DNA of 64,000 bases from CAG-411 sp050875145 (GCA_050875145.1 JBNMLH010000014.1:1-64000), one strand, 5' to 3'; numbered from the stretch's first letter, positions 16,147 to 25,569 are shown. Notes: a model not told the origin generated them from the sequence alone. Translations and numbers: made by a program.

Positions 16147-17766
16147 ATGAAATGGTATGAGAACGCAATTTTTTATCACATCTATCCACTGGGACTTTGT
16201 GGATGTCCGTTTGAAAACGATGGTACTACATCACAAAATCATTTTAATCAATTAAACGAATGGACTAACCATATAGAAAAACTTGGATGTAATGCAATTT
16301 ATATCGGTCCGCTTTTTGAATCGGCAACACACGGATATGACACTACCGACTATAAAATGGTAGACCGAAGACTTGGAAACAACGAGGATTTCAAGGAGTA
16401 TGTTAAAAACTGTCACAATAAGGGGATTCGTGTAATTGTTGACGGTGTATTTAATCATGTAGGACGTAAATTTTTTGCATTTGAAGACTTAAAGCAAAAT
16501 CGGGAAAATTCCCGCTATAAAGATTGGTTCTGCAATGTTAATTTTTATAATAATAATGAATACAATGATGGTTTTAGTTATGATAACTGGGGTGGTTATA
16601 ACGTATTAGTAAAACTAAATCAACGTAACCCCGAAGTCAAAAATTTTATTTTTGATGTAATCCGTTTCTGGGTACAAGAGTTTGATATTGATGGTATCCG
16701 TCTTGATGCAGCAGATGTTTTGGACCATGACTTTATGTGTGAAATGCGTAACGTTGCAAATACTGTAAAAGAGGACTTTTGGTTAATGGGAGAAGTTATT
16801 CATGGTGATTACTCTCAATGGGCAAACGACCAGACACTTCACTCAGTTACAAATTACGAATTGCATAAAGCACTTTACTCCGGTCATAATGATCATAACT
16901 ATTTTGAAATTGCTCACAGCATTCAACGTTCCCTTACAATCAACGGAAACAGACGTTTATATACCTTTGTTGATAATCATGATGTAGAACGTATTGCCAC
17001 AAAGCTTACAAACAAGGCCAACCTGATACCAGTTCATATTTTATATTACGGACTTCCTGGAATCCCTTCCATATACTATGGTTCTGAATTTGGTATTGAA
17101 GGTAAAAAAGAGCAACATTCTGATGCAAGTTTGCGACCTGCACTGAACCTTTCAGATTATAAAAATGCCTATACAGACAATCCACTTACAAGTTTAATCT
17201 GTAAATTAGGTGCCATTCACAAACAATTTCCTGAGTTTGTGGAAGGTCGTTATGAACAGTTATACTTAACCAATCGTCAGTTTGCTTATGGACGAATTTT
17301 AAATGATAGTGCAATCATTGTAGCTGTGAATAATGATGAAAATCCTTCTGAATTTTGGGTTCGTATGCCAATTGATGCAACGCAAGCTGTTGATTTACTG
17401 CAGGCTGATATTTCAGAACCATCTAAGGACGAATTAGAAGCCTTAGAGGCTGAGCAAAAAGAAGCTTTACTAAACAAAGGGTATATGCTTTTACAAGCCT
17501 TAAAGGAAAATAGTTCTTCTTTACAGGAGGCTATTACTGCCTTTGAAAACGCATTAAATCAAAAAGAGATTTCATTGGCTATTGCTGAACAAAAACAACT
17601 ACAACAAGTAACAGAAAAACTAACTACCCAAATCGAACAAACAACACTTTCACTAGAAGCACCAAAACCAACTATTTCTGCAAACACACAGGTACGCATT
17701 GAAAATGGACAGCTTGTTGTTAAATTAGAGGCAAATTCTGGTGCTATGATCCGCATTACAAAATAA
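16147..17766 (+). CDS. GH13 alpha-amylase-family glycoside hydrolase with C-terminal helical insertion
   Basis: A 539-residue cytoplasmic enzyme without signal peptide. GH13 regions are complete: DGVFNHVG (about 99-106), GIRLDAADV with nucleophile Asp187, LMGEVIHG with acid/base Glu216, and FVDNHDVERI with Asp279. It resembles maltodextrin-processing intracellular amylases. The C-terminal beta domain (about 375-539) is odd: after VNNDENPSEFWVRMP a helical, Glu/Gln/Leu-rich segment (about 425-505, probable coiled coil) interrupts it before the last strands GQLVVKLEANSGAMIRI. ATG 16147 is preferred to 16132 because GGGGGATTTTATT precedes it and the first ATG lacks a site. Confidence 0.9.
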   Translation: MKWYENAIFYHIYPLGLCGCPFENDGTTSQNHFNQLNEWTNHIEKLGCNAIYIGPLFESATHGYDTTDYKMVDRRLGNNEDFKEYVKNCHNKGIRVIVDGVFNHVGRKFFAFEDLKQNRENSRYKDWFCNVNFYNNNEYNDGFSYDNWGGYNVLVKLNQRNPEVKNFIFDVIRFWVQEFDIDGIRLDAADVLDHDFMCEMRNVANTVKEDFWLMGEVIHGDYSQWANDQTLHSVTNYELHKALYSGHNDHNYFEIAHSIQRSLTINGNRRLYTFVDNHDVERIATKLTNKANLIPVHILYYGLPGIPSIYYGSEFGIEGKKEQHSDASLRPALNLSDYKNAYTDNPLTSLICKLGAIHKQFPEFVEGRYEQLYLTNRQFAYGRILNDSAIIVAVNNDENPSEFWVRMPIDATQAVDLLQADISEPSKDELEALEAEQKEALLNKGYMLLQALKENSSSLQEAITAFENALNQKEISLAIAEQKQLQQVTEKLTTQIEQTTLSLEAPKPTISANTQVRIENGQLVVKLEANSGAMIRITK

Positions 17767-17807
17767 CCGCCAAAAATAACAGTTACAAACAAATGATTAA
17801 TTTTAAA

Positions 17808-17850
17808 AGAGGACCTTTGAAACAGTTTTACTGTTCCAAAGGTCCTTTTC
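17808..17850. terminator. Bidirectional terminator between the GH13 gene and thiN
   Basis: AGGACCTTTG ... AACAG-TTTTA-CTGTT ... CAAAGGTCCT forms a long stem with flanking A and T runs. It lies between convergent genes, and the 3' end of thiN runs into it. Confidence 0.88.
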
Positions 17851-18496
17851 TTATTTTCTCGATTCCCTTCAATTGTGAATAAGGCATTCCTAAAAGTAAT
17901 ATTCCATCCTTCACTGCTATATATCCTTTTTCTCCTATAAATTCATTACTTACACCAATAGGATAAGAATTAGATAACTGATATTCTTCTATTTCATATT
18001 TAAGTCCTCGTTCTGTGACTCCAATACTTCTATCACTCACCGAAAAAACGGATATATATCCTTTACATTGTTTTGAAAAAACAATTTCTCCATTGGCAAC
18101 TATAAATAACACTTCTTCTCGGTCAATCAAAAAAATATTTAATTCAGGAAAATATAATAAAGTTTGTATATTGGCAACGGTATGCGAAATACGACCGCCT
18201 CCTGTTCCCCCAAGCACAATAAAGGTTTCATATCCTTTTTTCTTTGCAAACTTAATCGCATACAATGTATCTGTATCATCTTTCATAGGATTTAATTTTA
18301 TGGTCTTTTCCTGCACTACAGTTGACTGTATAGAATCAAAGTCCCCAATGACATAATCCGGATTTAAACCAAGTTCTTTTGCTGTATCATATCCTCCGTC
18401 CACTGCAATAATCATGTCTTGTTTTTGGGGAACGGGTTTATAGCCATACCAATCACCTGCTGCCACTATATAGCAAACAGCTTTTTCTTTATTCAC
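17828..18496 (-). CDS. thiN: Thiamine diphosphokinase
   Basis: A 222-residue enzyme that transfers pyrophosphate from ATP to thiamine to give thiamine diphosphate. The catalytic domain shows VDGGYDTAKELGLNPDYVIGDFDS (about 28-51), DDTDTLYAIKFA and VLGGTGGGRISHTVANIQTL; the C-terminal beta domain follows. The probable start is GTG 18496, whose GTGAATAA overlaps the stop codon of the preceding ATPase gene by 8 bases, behind AGGTAAAGAAA; the frame to 18556 would overlap the ATPase more. No TPP riboswitch is visible upstream. Confidence 0.9.
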   Translation of the reverse strand: MNKEKAVCYIVAAGDWYGYKPVPQKQDMIIAVDGGYDTAKELGLNPDYVIGDFDSIQSTVVQEKTIKLNPMKDDTDTLYAIKFAKKKGYETFIVLGGTGGGRISHTVANIQTLLYFPELNIFLIDREEVLFIVANGEIVFSKQCKGYISVFSVSDRSIGVTERGLKYEIEEYQLSNSYPIGVSNEFIGEKGYIAVKDGILLLGMPYSQLKGIEKIRKGPLEQ

Positions 18497-19796
18497 TTTC
18501 TTTACCTGCCAAATAATTGATGAACTGCTGTGCGGTTCTTCCCGAAATACCACCATGGCTCAATTCCCATTTATTTGCCTCTCTACATAATTCCTCATCA
18601 CTCAAGGTAATCGTGTCATATCTTTTAGCCAATTGACATACGATATTGAAATATTCCTTCTGTGATGGCTTTGAGTAGTTAATAGAAACGCCAAAACGAT
18701 TTACTAAGGATAATTTTTCCTGCATAGTATCAGAGCGATGTAATTCATCCTGACTCATGTCAGAACGATCACTCCAAGTTTCACGAATTAAATGTCTTCG
18801 ATTCGATGTAGCATAAATCAATACATTATCAGGTTTTGTTTCCAAACCACCTTCTATAACTGCCTTTAAATATTTATATTCGATTTCAAATTCTTCAAAG
18901 GACAAATCATCCATATAAATAATAAAACGATAATTGCGATCCTTAATCTGGGCAATAACGGTAGATAAATCTTTAAACTGATGTTTATATATTTCAATCA
19001 TACGAAGCCCCTGACTATAATACTCATTCAGAATTGCCTTAATGCTTGTAGATTTTCCCGTTCCACTATCACCAAACAGTAAACAGTTATTTGCCTTTCT
19101 TCCCTCTACGAACGCCTTTGTATTATCTACCAACTTTTGCTTTTGAAGCTCATATCCAACCAAATCGTCCAATACAATATTATCGGTATTTGTTATTGGT
19201 ATTAATTCTACTCCTGCTTCTTCATGTCTCACACGAAATGCCTTGTTTAAACCAAACTTTCCAACTCCATATGTTTTATAAAAGTTCGTTACAAGTTCAA
19301 AAATCTCTTCCTCATCTTTTGCAGCCTCAATCTTTTTGCTTAACTCCTGTACTTTTTCACTAACATTTTTATTATATCGACGTTCCACCTTTTTTACGGC
19401 TGTATAATTTAATACGACAGAAAAGCAGTTAATTCCTAATTCTTGTTCCATTTTTGAAAAATCATAGTCAAACAACGCTTTTATAATTTTAAAGTCATTT
19501 CTTGCAAATTGATTTACCGTTCCATTGGTGGCACCAACTTTTTCACAGGTAATACTAAATGGATTTTCATTGGTAGCTAATATATATGCCAAATAATTAT
19601 GCCACAAATTCTCATCAAACCCGTATTTAGTTGCTACGTCCAAAAGTTTATTAATTTCTACATAAATCCTAGTATTCAAATCCTCTTTGACATAATTTCC
19701 AGATTCAAAATCTTCACAAATTTTTGCTAATTGGAATAGTATACTGTCCTCTTTTAAATTACGATAGATAACTAATTTTGATACTTCTCGAAACAT
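18489..19796 (-). CDS. DUF815-family AAA ATPase
   Basis: A 435-residue ATPase. The N-terminal 200 residues are alpha-helical. A conserved linker, DDLVGYELQKQKLVDNT, leads into a P-loop, LLFGDSGTGKST (about 239-250), and Walker B FIIYMDDLSFEE. YATSNRRHLIRETWSDR and LSLVNRFGVSI follow, typical of DUF815. The cellular role of this family is unknown. GGAGGAAAAATT precedes ATG 19796. It overlaps thiN by 8 bases, so the two are translationally coupled. Confidence 0.92.
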   Translation of the reverse strand: MFREVSKLVIYRNLKEDSILFQLAKICEDFESGNYVKEDLNTRIYVEINKLLDVATKYGFDENLWHNYLAYILATNENPFSITCEKVGATNGTVNQFARNDFKIIKALFDYDFSKMEQELGINCFSVVLNYTAVKKVERRYNKNVSEKVQELSKKIEAAKDEEEIFELVTNFYKTYGVGKFGLNKAFRVRHEEAGVELIPITNTDNIVLDDLVGYELQKQKLVDNTKAFVEGRKANNCLLFGDSGTGKSTSIKAILNEYYSQGLRMIEIYKHQFKDLSTVIAQIKDRNYRFIIYMDDLSFEEFEIEYKYLKAVIEGGLETKPDNVLIYATSNRRHLIRETWSDRSDMSQDELHRSDTMQEKLSLVNRFGVSINYSKPSQKEYFNIVCQLAKRYDTITLSDEELCREANKWELSHGGISGRTAQQFINYLAGKESE

Positions 19797-19841
19797 AATT
19801 TTTCCTCCATACTACATGTATAATATTTTCATTTTATAAAA

Positions 19842-19873
19842 AGAGACTTCAACAAATCTCTCACAAAGTCTCT
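19842..19873 (-). terminator. Stem-loop between the Hpt gene and the DUF815 gene
   Basis: AGAGACTT (19842-19849) pairs with AAGTCTCT (19866-19873), and on the minus strand a TTTTTATAA tract follows. A second hairpin, GACATCC/GGATGTC (19908-19930), lies between it and the Hpt stop. Together they probably end the Hpt transcript. Confidence 0.65.
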
Positions 19874-19936
19874 CCTTATAAATGAATTTTCATCGAATAT
19901 AAACAATGACATCCAGTATCCCCGGATGTCATATTT

Positions 19937-20296
19937 TTACATATATGCAGATATAATATCAATGGTTTCTGCATATGCACTCTCTAATTCTGTTGTCCAT
20001 CCATTAATCTTAGTCATATCACATTCGCCTCGAAGTTCATCTACGATTTTTTGTGTTAAATCAGAAATCTTTGTCAATCCCAGATTACTTGCAACTCCCT
20101 TTAGTGTGTGTACACTTTGTTCTGCATTTTTACAATCAGCAACCTTAATCTCTGAAACATACTTTTCGTAGTTTTGATCTGATGGAAACTTCTTTATAAG
20201 ACGCACACAAATTGCCTCATTATTTGCAAAACGCTTCATCAGTTCCGGAATACGATTTCCCGCTTCTTCTAATCGAATTAATAATTCTTCCGTCAT
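19937..20296 (-). CDS. Orphan Hpt (histidine phosphotransfer) domain protein
   Basis: A 119-residue alpha-helical protein. The phosphorylatable histidine lies in AEQSVHTLKGVASNLGL (about residues 56-72), the hallmark of histidine-containing phosphotransfer domains. There is no kinase or receiver domain in the protein and none encoded nearby, so its partner is elsewhere. ATG 20296 follows GGAGGGAAGATAC and is preferred to the longer frame from 20311. It is flanked by a terminator and probably transcribed alone. Confidence 0.88.
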   Translation of the reverse strand: MTEELLIRLEEAGNRIPELMKRFANNEAICVRLIKKFPSDQNYEKYVSEIKVADCKNAEQSVHTLKGVASNLGLTKISDLTQKIVDELRGECDMTKINGWTTELESAYAETIDIISAYM

Positions 20297-20437
20297 GTAT
20301 CTTCCCTCCACTTTTTATATGCAACACTATATCATCTGCTAAGAACTCCCTTATTTCTATTTTCTAAACAGATAACTATATTTTAACAATGTTGTATTTC
20401 ATTTGTCAATATTATATCGACTTTCTTCATTTTCCTC

Positions 20438-21379
20438 TTAACTGAATAAATCATTCTTCTTTAATATAATGGCTGCTACAGTACAAATACATACAATAAA
20501 TGCCAGCATAATAGGAAATCCATATGCACTATCCGTAAGTGGCAAGCTTTTTTCTAAATTCATTCCCCATAATCCTGATACAATATTAGGAATAGAAAGA
20601 ATTACAGTAACAGAAGTCAATACCTTCATTACATTATTCAAAGAATTATCCATCACAGAAGAAAATAATTCTCTTGTTCCATTTAAAATATCACGATAGA
20701 TATTGGCCATCTCAATAGCCTGTTGATTTTCAATAATAACATCACTAAGTAATTCCTGATCTTCTGGATATTGCTTAATTCTTGCATATCTTGTTAGTTT
20801 ATCTAATACCACACCATTTACACGTAATGAAGTAGCAAAATAGACCAAATCTGATTCTAACTCATGCAATTCAATTAAATCCTGCTTTGTCGTTCCTTGA
20901 CTCAAATGCAACTCAATTTCCTCTCTCATTTTGTCAATACGTCTTAGATAATGCAAATAAGCCGATGTATTACTATACAATATTTGATATACAAATCTTG
21001 TCTTTTTAAATGTGTGAAACTCCCTTACTTTTTCATTGATAAAAGGGCGAAGTACCAATGTATCCTCCAAACATACCGTTAATATCATTTTATCCATAAG
21101 AATAATCGCTAATGGTATGGTCGTGTATGCCTTATTTCCATTTCTTATTTCTTTTGAAGGTACATCTACTAATATCAACGTATAATCGTCTGTAATTTCA
21201 ATACGTGATGCTTCTTCTTCATCCAAAGAAGCCCTAAGGTCATCTGCATCAATCTTACACACAGCAGACACTTCCATAATTTCTTCTAAACTTGGATCAG
21301 TCAGGCAAATCCATGAATCTTCTTCTATTTCATTTAAGGTATGCAATCTACCATCCATACTTTTAAAGATTCTCAACAT
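20438..21379 (-). CDS. corA: CorA-family magnesium/divalent cation transporter
   Basis: A 313-residue CorA-type channel. A large cytoplasmic N-terminal domain (about 1-245) leads to two C-terminal membrane helices. The signature Gly-Met-Asn appears in VSGLWGMNLEKSLP at the end of the first helix (about 269-282). The long stalk helix with LHELESDLVYFATSLRVNGVVLDKL is typical. It should import Mg2+ or another divalent cation. AGGGAGGGCGATAGTA precedes ATG 21379. Confidence 0.92.
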   Translation of the reverse strand: MLRIFKSMDGRLHTLNEIEEDSWICLTDPSLEEIMEVSAVCKIDADDLRASLDEEEASRIEITDDYTLILVDVPSKEIRNGNKAYTTIPLAIILMDKMILTVCLEDTLVLRPFINEKVREFHTFKKTRFVYQILYSNTSAYLHYLRRIDKMREEIELHLSQGTTKQDLIELHELESDLVYFATSLRVNGVVLDKLTRYARIKQYPEDQELLSDVIIENQQAIEMANIYRDILNGTRELFSSVMDNSLNNVMKVLTSVTVILSIPNIVSGLWGMNLEKSLPLTDSAYGFPIMLAFIVCICTVAAIILKKNDLFS

Positions 21380-21414
21380 TACTATCGCCCTCCCTTTCTA
21401 TTTGATTTATATAA

Positions 21415-22722
21415 CTACTTGGATATTTTATCAACTTTAATTCTGTATATACCAGATCCTTTTTTTACACTTTTTTTCACTCGTATGTACCACGTACCAG
21501 CAGGCCAAACATCCGACCTTGCTGTTTTTATCGCATTAATCCTTGAGATTGAAAAAACAGGCTTTGCAGAAAAGTTTATTTTTTTCCCAGTAGCAGTTCT
21601 TGTTGGTGGTATTACTTCAAGACTAATTTTAGAAGTTCCAGTCGTAGAACCTTCCAAAGAAATCCGCACCTTTGAAGCTTTTTTTAAAACAAATTTATAC
21701 CAATCATATTGTGAAGCAGAATCACTTATCGTAACAATTCCAGCAGCACTTTTCTTCCCTATGGTAAGCTTTAAAGCTGATTTTTTCTTTTTCCCACTCT
21801 TATCTGTAATAGGAGTAAATATATAACGGAACTGATATGCTCCTGACACATCCGATACCTTCAGATAGTAGTTTCCCTTTTTTACAGCAAACACAGATAA
21901 GTATTCTGTAGAAGCATTATTATTTGTAGAAACACTAATTGCTTTTTTGGCATTATTGCATAATGTCACTTTAGGTTTTCCAAATTCATCCTTATCATAA
22001 GATGCTTCTGCATATATTACTCCCGACTTTGGAACATTTAATTTGTAGTAAATATTACTATTTTTTCCATTTTGATATGCTTTTACATATTTTCCATTTT
22101 CCAGTATCCGAGACTCACTGGAAATCTGTTGTAATTCAAAGCAAAAAAGATGTTCTGCTATCCATTCAGATTCTGCATCCCAAGTCAATTTTATATAATA
22201 TGTACTATTTTTCTTTGTTTCAAAAGTTCGAGAATATATCATATTTCCCTGAGAATCAATCTTAACATTTTGTATATTTCCAACTAATTTAGTACAAGCA
22301 AAATCACTATAAACTCCTATCGTTATATTTCCTTGCACATCACTGTTGTCAGTATTATCTTCACCTGTAATACCACTTCCAGAAATACTACTGCCCGTTA
22401 CACTTCCTCCTGTAATACCATTATTTACAATTCCATTCGTAGACTTTTTTCTTGTATATATATTACAGGAAACAATTCCGGCACTCGTAACTACAATAGG
22501 TGCAACCACCTCTTTATTAGAATAAAATTCTGGATTTATTTCATATTCGCTGACTGTCTGTAAATCTTCTGTATCTCCGGATGTCATAAGATGCGGAACC
22601 ATCTCTGTCACTCCCGTTGTTTGCTCAGTTCCAATTATATCTCGTGCCACGCAGTTCGTATAGGGTACAGAAAAAAACATACTTCCAGCCAACACCATGG
22701 CAATCAATCTTGCTTTTCTCAT
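21415..22722 (-). CDS. Secreted protein with PPC-like beta domains
   Basis: A 435-residue exported protein. A signal peptide (about 1-28) is followed by a region with a Gly/Ser/Thr-rich repeat, SVTGSSISGSGITGE (about 103-118). Two jelly-roll domains of the bacterial pre-peptidase C-terminal (PPC) type follow at about 205-305 (YYKLNVPKSGVIYAEASY ... GNYYLKVSD ... YQFRYIF) and about 315-435 (DWYKFVLKKASKVRISL ... AGTWYIRVKKS). No catalytic motif is visible. It may be a surface adhesin or matrix component. TGAGAGGAATTGCAAA precedes the ATG. Confidence 0.8.
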   Translation of the reverse strand: MRKARLIAMVLAGSMFFSVPYTNCVARDIIGTEQTTGVTEMVPHLMTSGDTEDLQTVSEYEINPEFYSNKEVVAPIVVTSAGIVSCNIYTRKKSTNGIVNNGITGGSVTGSSISGSGITGEDNTDNSDVQGNITIGVYSDFACTKLVGNIQNVKIDSQGNMIYSRTFETKKNSTYYIKLTWDAESEWIAEHLFCFELQQISSESRILENGKYVKAYQNGKNSNIYYKLNVPKSGVIYAEASYDKDEFGKPKVTLCNNAKKAISVSTNNNASTEYLSVFAVKKGNYYLKVSDVSGAYQFRYIFTPITDKSGKKKKSALKLTIGKKSAAGIVTISDSASQYDWYKFVLKKASKVRISLEGSTTGTSKISLEVIPPTRTATGKKINFSAKPVFSISRINAIKTARSDVWPAGTWYIRVKKSVKKGSGIYRIKVDKISK

Positions 22723-22774
22723 TTTGCAATTCCTCTCATAATGGATTTGGTCTTTTACTATTTCCTACATAACA

Positions 22775-22799
22775 AAATGCCTGTCTTGAGCAGGCATTT
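22775..22799 (-). terminator. Terminator after spoVAE
   Basis: AAATGCCTG-TCTTGAG-CAGGCATTT stem-loop. On the minus strand it is followed by TGTTATG and a short T-rich tract. It separates spoVAE from the PPC-domain gene. Confidence 0.75.
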
Positions 22800-22966
22800 C
22801 TACTTTCCATATCATCTTTTCTCATTATAACACAATCAATTTCATTTCTCTACCCAATTTCCATCTTTATTTTTAAAACCCGACTATTTTACAATGATAT
22901 TATCTAAACTTTACATAGATTTATTATAAAATACACTTTTACACGGAAACACACGCTTAAGGAAAG

Positions 22967-23323
22967 CTACACTTTCTTTTTGGGTTTAAAAATCAATGAA
23001 CCAATATACCCAAAAATCAGTGCTGCAGAAATTCCAACCGCAGAAGCTGTAAATCCACCTTTAAATAAGCCTAAAAAACCATATTGATCAATTGAATCTT
23101 TTACTCCTTGGTATAACACATTACCAAATCCAATAAGAGGAACCGTTGCTCCTGCTTTTCCCCATTCTGAAAAAGGTTTATATATTCCAACCGCCCCCAG
23201 CAATGCTCCTAGACAAACTAACATTACCATTATTCTTCCCGGCATAAGTTTTGTTGTATCCATCAATATTTGTACCAGTCCACATATTATTCCACCAACC
23301 ACAAATGCGATTAAATAGTCCAT
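22967..23323 (-). CDS. spoVAE: Stage V sporulation protein AE
   Basis: A 118-residue membrane protein of the SpoVAC/SpoVAEb family: several hydrophobic segments with KAGATVPLIGFGNVLYQGVKDSIDQYG (about 55-81) and GLFKGGFTASAVGISAAL. SpoVA proteins form the inner-membrane channel that moves calcium dipicolinate into the forespore and out at germination. It begins two bases after the spoVAD stop, so the two are coupled. A terminator follows. Confidence 0.95.
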   Translation of the reverse strand: MDYLIAFVVGGIICGLVQILMDTTKLMPGRIMVMLVCLGALLGAVGIYKPFSEWGKAGATVPLIGFGNVLYQGVKDSIDQYGFLGLFKGGFTASAVGISAALIFGYIGSLIFKPKKKV

Positions 23324-23325
23324 TT

Positions 23326-24357
23326 TTACTCCTCCCTCTCAAGCAATACACCATGTGCAATTCCTGGAACAGTACGCCCTTCATTAAAACTAACTTTTGA
23401 TAACAACGCACCAGTCGGAACAAACAAAACTTTCTTCCACTTTTTCTTTCTAAATTGTTCCATTACATATCCCGCCAAGGTCACCGCTGCACATCCACAG
23501 CCACTTCCTCCTGCATGCACATCTTGTTCCCTCTCTTCATATATTTCGATTCCACAATCCATATGCTGTTTTTCAATGTCATAATTTTGGCTGGATAATA
23601 TATCTAACAAAACTCTTTGTCCTACAAATCCTAAGTCTCCCGTTATAATTTTATCATATTCTTTCGGCTGTGTCTGAAAGTCCTCAAAATGTGCTTGAAT
23701 TACATTTGCCGCCGCTGGTGCCATACAAGCCCCCATATTCATAGAGTCCTTCATTCCAAAATCTGTGACTTTTCCCGTAGTGATGCCTGCAATCTTTACA
23801 TAAGGTCCATGTCCCAGCTTCTGTTTTCCAATGATAAATGCACCACTTCCTGTAACTGTCCATGTTGCACATAAAGGCTTTTGATTTCCATAAGATAAAG
23901 GAAAACGAAATTGCCGTTCAGCCGCTTCTGTATGACTGGAAGTAACTGCAATTGTACGATTTGCAAATCCAGCTTCTACCATCATGGAAGCTAACGCCAT
24001 GCTTTCTCCCATAGTAGAACAGGCACCATATACACCAAACAGCGGAATCTGATATTTTGCAATTCCAAAGGTACTAGCAGTAAGTTGGTCCTGCAAATCT
24101 CCTGCAACTAAATAATCAATCTCTTTCGCCTCTATCCCTGCCTTGTTTAAGGCAATCTGCACTGCTCTCTCCTGCAAATTTCCTTCTGCTTCCTCCCAGG
24201 CAGAGCCACCACACATAGGGTCCTCCTCAATGCAGTCAAAATATTTTGCCAGCGGACCTTCTCCCTCTTTTTTGCCTACAATACTACTACAGCCTATAAT
24301 ATATGGGGGTTCCTCGTAACGTATGCTTTGTTGCCCGATATGTTTATTTTTTGCCAT
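23326..24357 (-). CDS. spoVAD: Stage V sporulation protein AD
   Basis: A 343-residue protein of the SpoVAD family, which has a thiolase-like fold and binds dipicolinic acid on the outer face of the spore inner membrane. Landmarks are PLAKYFDCIEEDPMCGGSAWEEAE, GVYGACSTMGESMAL (about 128-142), TSSHTEAAERQFRFPLSYG and GDLGFVGQRVLL. ATG 24357 follows AAGGAGTGTGTGCT. It is separated from spoVAA-AB-AC by about 5 kb of other genes and has its own sigG-type promoter. Confidence 0.96.
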   Translation of the reverse strand: MAKNKHIGQQSIRYEEPPYIIGCSSIVGKKEGEGPLAKYFDCIEEDPMCGGSAWEEAEGNLQERAVQIALNKAGIEAKEIDYLVAGDLQDQLTASTFGIAKYQIPLFGVYGACSTMGESMALASMMVEAGFANRTIAVTSSHTEAAERQFRFPLSYGNQKPLCATWTVTGSGAFIIGKQKLGHGPYVKIAGITTGKVTDFGMKDSMNMGACMAPAAANVIQAHFEDFQTQPKEYDKIITGDLGFVGQRVLLDILSSQNYDIEKQHMDCGIEIYEEREQDVHAGGSGCGCAAVTLAGYVMEQFRKKKWKKVLFVPTGALLSKVSFNEGRTVPGIAHGVLLEREE

Positions 24358-24387
24358 AGCACACACTCCTTATAGAAATCTTTTTCT

Positions 24388-24418
24388 TAGTATGTACTAT
24401 CTCTTTTAAAAATATGCA
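24388..24418 (-). promoter_or_regulatory. sigG-type promoter of spoVAD-spoVAE
   Basis: On the minus strand TGCATA (24413-24418), 18 bases and CATACTA (24388-24394) fit the forespore sigma-G consensus (TGMATA and CATACTA). The spoVAD start is 31 bases further on. Confidence 0.75.
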
Positions 24419-24444
24419 AAGCATACCTACTCTTTTTTTATATA

Positions 24445-25440
24445 TTATTTTTCATCTACATATCCATAGAGTCCTCGAACAGATACTTCTCCGCTGGAAA
24501 CAACTTCTCTTGTTCCATCTGTATATTCGACCAACAAACCAAAATCATCCGTTACCTCCAAGGCTGTTCCAAATTTTTCTTCTTTTCCTTTTAGTAATCT
24601 AACTTGTTTTTGCGTAGTAATACAGGCATCACGATAATATTTTAAATATTCCTCCTTTTGATCTGGCCATTTTGTATACATAGCATCTAATTCTTCAATA
24701 ATAGCAGCCGTAAGTTCTGCTCGGTTTACAGTTTTTCCAAGGACTTCATCTAGTGAAGATGCCTTGTTTTGTAGCTCTGCTGGAAAATCAGAAATCTTAT
24801 AATGCACATTTATTCCAATCCCGGCAATCAGGTATTGAATGTATCCGCTTTCTCCTTCCATTGCCATTTCTGTTAAAATGCCACATATTTTTTTCCCTTT
24901 CATCACAATATCATTTACCCACTTTATACCGGGACGTTCTCCTGTCACACGCTCTATTGCCCGTGAAACGCACACCGAAATCCATGCAGTAATTTCTGGA
25001 ATTTGATTTAATCCACTTTGTGGACGAAATAATACAGACATATAAATCCCCGCATCTTTTCCTGATGTAAAATTTCTTCCCAATCTTCCTCTTCCAGCAC
25101 TCTGTTCATTGGCAACAACAACCGTTCCTTCTTGGGCACCCTTTTGTGCTAATTCCTTTAATCTAGTATTCGTAGAATCAGTTTGTTCAAAATAAATAAT
25201 TTCTGCGTCTCTCTCTTTTTTCAAAAAAGAACGAATTTCTCCTGCGGTCAAGCAATCTGCTGATTTTTCTAATCGATACCCCCGATTAGTAGCAGAAACA
25301 ATTTCATACCCTTCTGCTCGAAGTTTTTTTACTGCGGTATGAATAGCGGCACGACTGACACCAATTTTCTGACTCATCGCCTCCCCTGAAATATAATCTT
25401 TTTCCTCTTTTAAAAGTAATAATACCTGATCTTTTGTCAT
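24445..25440 (-). CDS. birA: BirA: biotin-protein ligase and biotin repressor
   Basis: A 331-residue bifunctional BirA. The N-terminal winged HTH (LLLLKEEKDYISGEAMSQKI ... SRAAIHTAVKKL, about 5-45) allows DNA binding. The ligase domain shows DSTNTRLKELA, AGRGRLGRNFTSGKDAGIY, GIKWVNDIVMKGKKICGIL and IAGIGINVHY. It activates biotin and attaches it to carboxylase subunits, and the HTH suggests repression of biotin genes; none are in the window. ATG 25440 follows GGAAGGAAAACAGATT. Confidence 0.95.
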   Translation of the reverse strand: MTKDQVLLLLKEEKDYISGEAMSQKIGVSRAAIHTAVKKLRAEGYEIVSATNRGYRLEKSADCLTAGEIRSFLKKERDAEIIYFEQTDSTNTRLKELAQKGAQEGTVVVANEQSAGRGRLGRNFTSGKDAGIYMSVLFRPQSGLNQIPEITAWISVCVSRAIERVTGERPGIKWVNDIVMKGKKICGILTEMAMEGESGYIQYLIAGIGINVHYKISDFPAELQNKASSLDEVLGKTVNRAELTAAIIEELDAMYTKWPDQKEEYLKYYRDACITTQKQVRLLKGKEEKFGTALEVTDDFGLLVEYTDGTREVVSSGEVSVRGLYGYVDEK

Positions 25441-25569
25441 AATCTGTTTTCCTTCCATTAATTAATTTCATTTTTCTTACTTATACTCATTATATCACAC
25501 TCCCTCTCTTTGGTCATGAAAAAGAACGGAACTTGTTCTTCTCTTAACAGCACTTTCATAACAAAAAAC

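Noticed and set aside
18497..18700. TPP riboswitch upstream of thiN
   Set aside because: thiN begins inside the end of the DUF815 gene and no THI-box pattern is visible.
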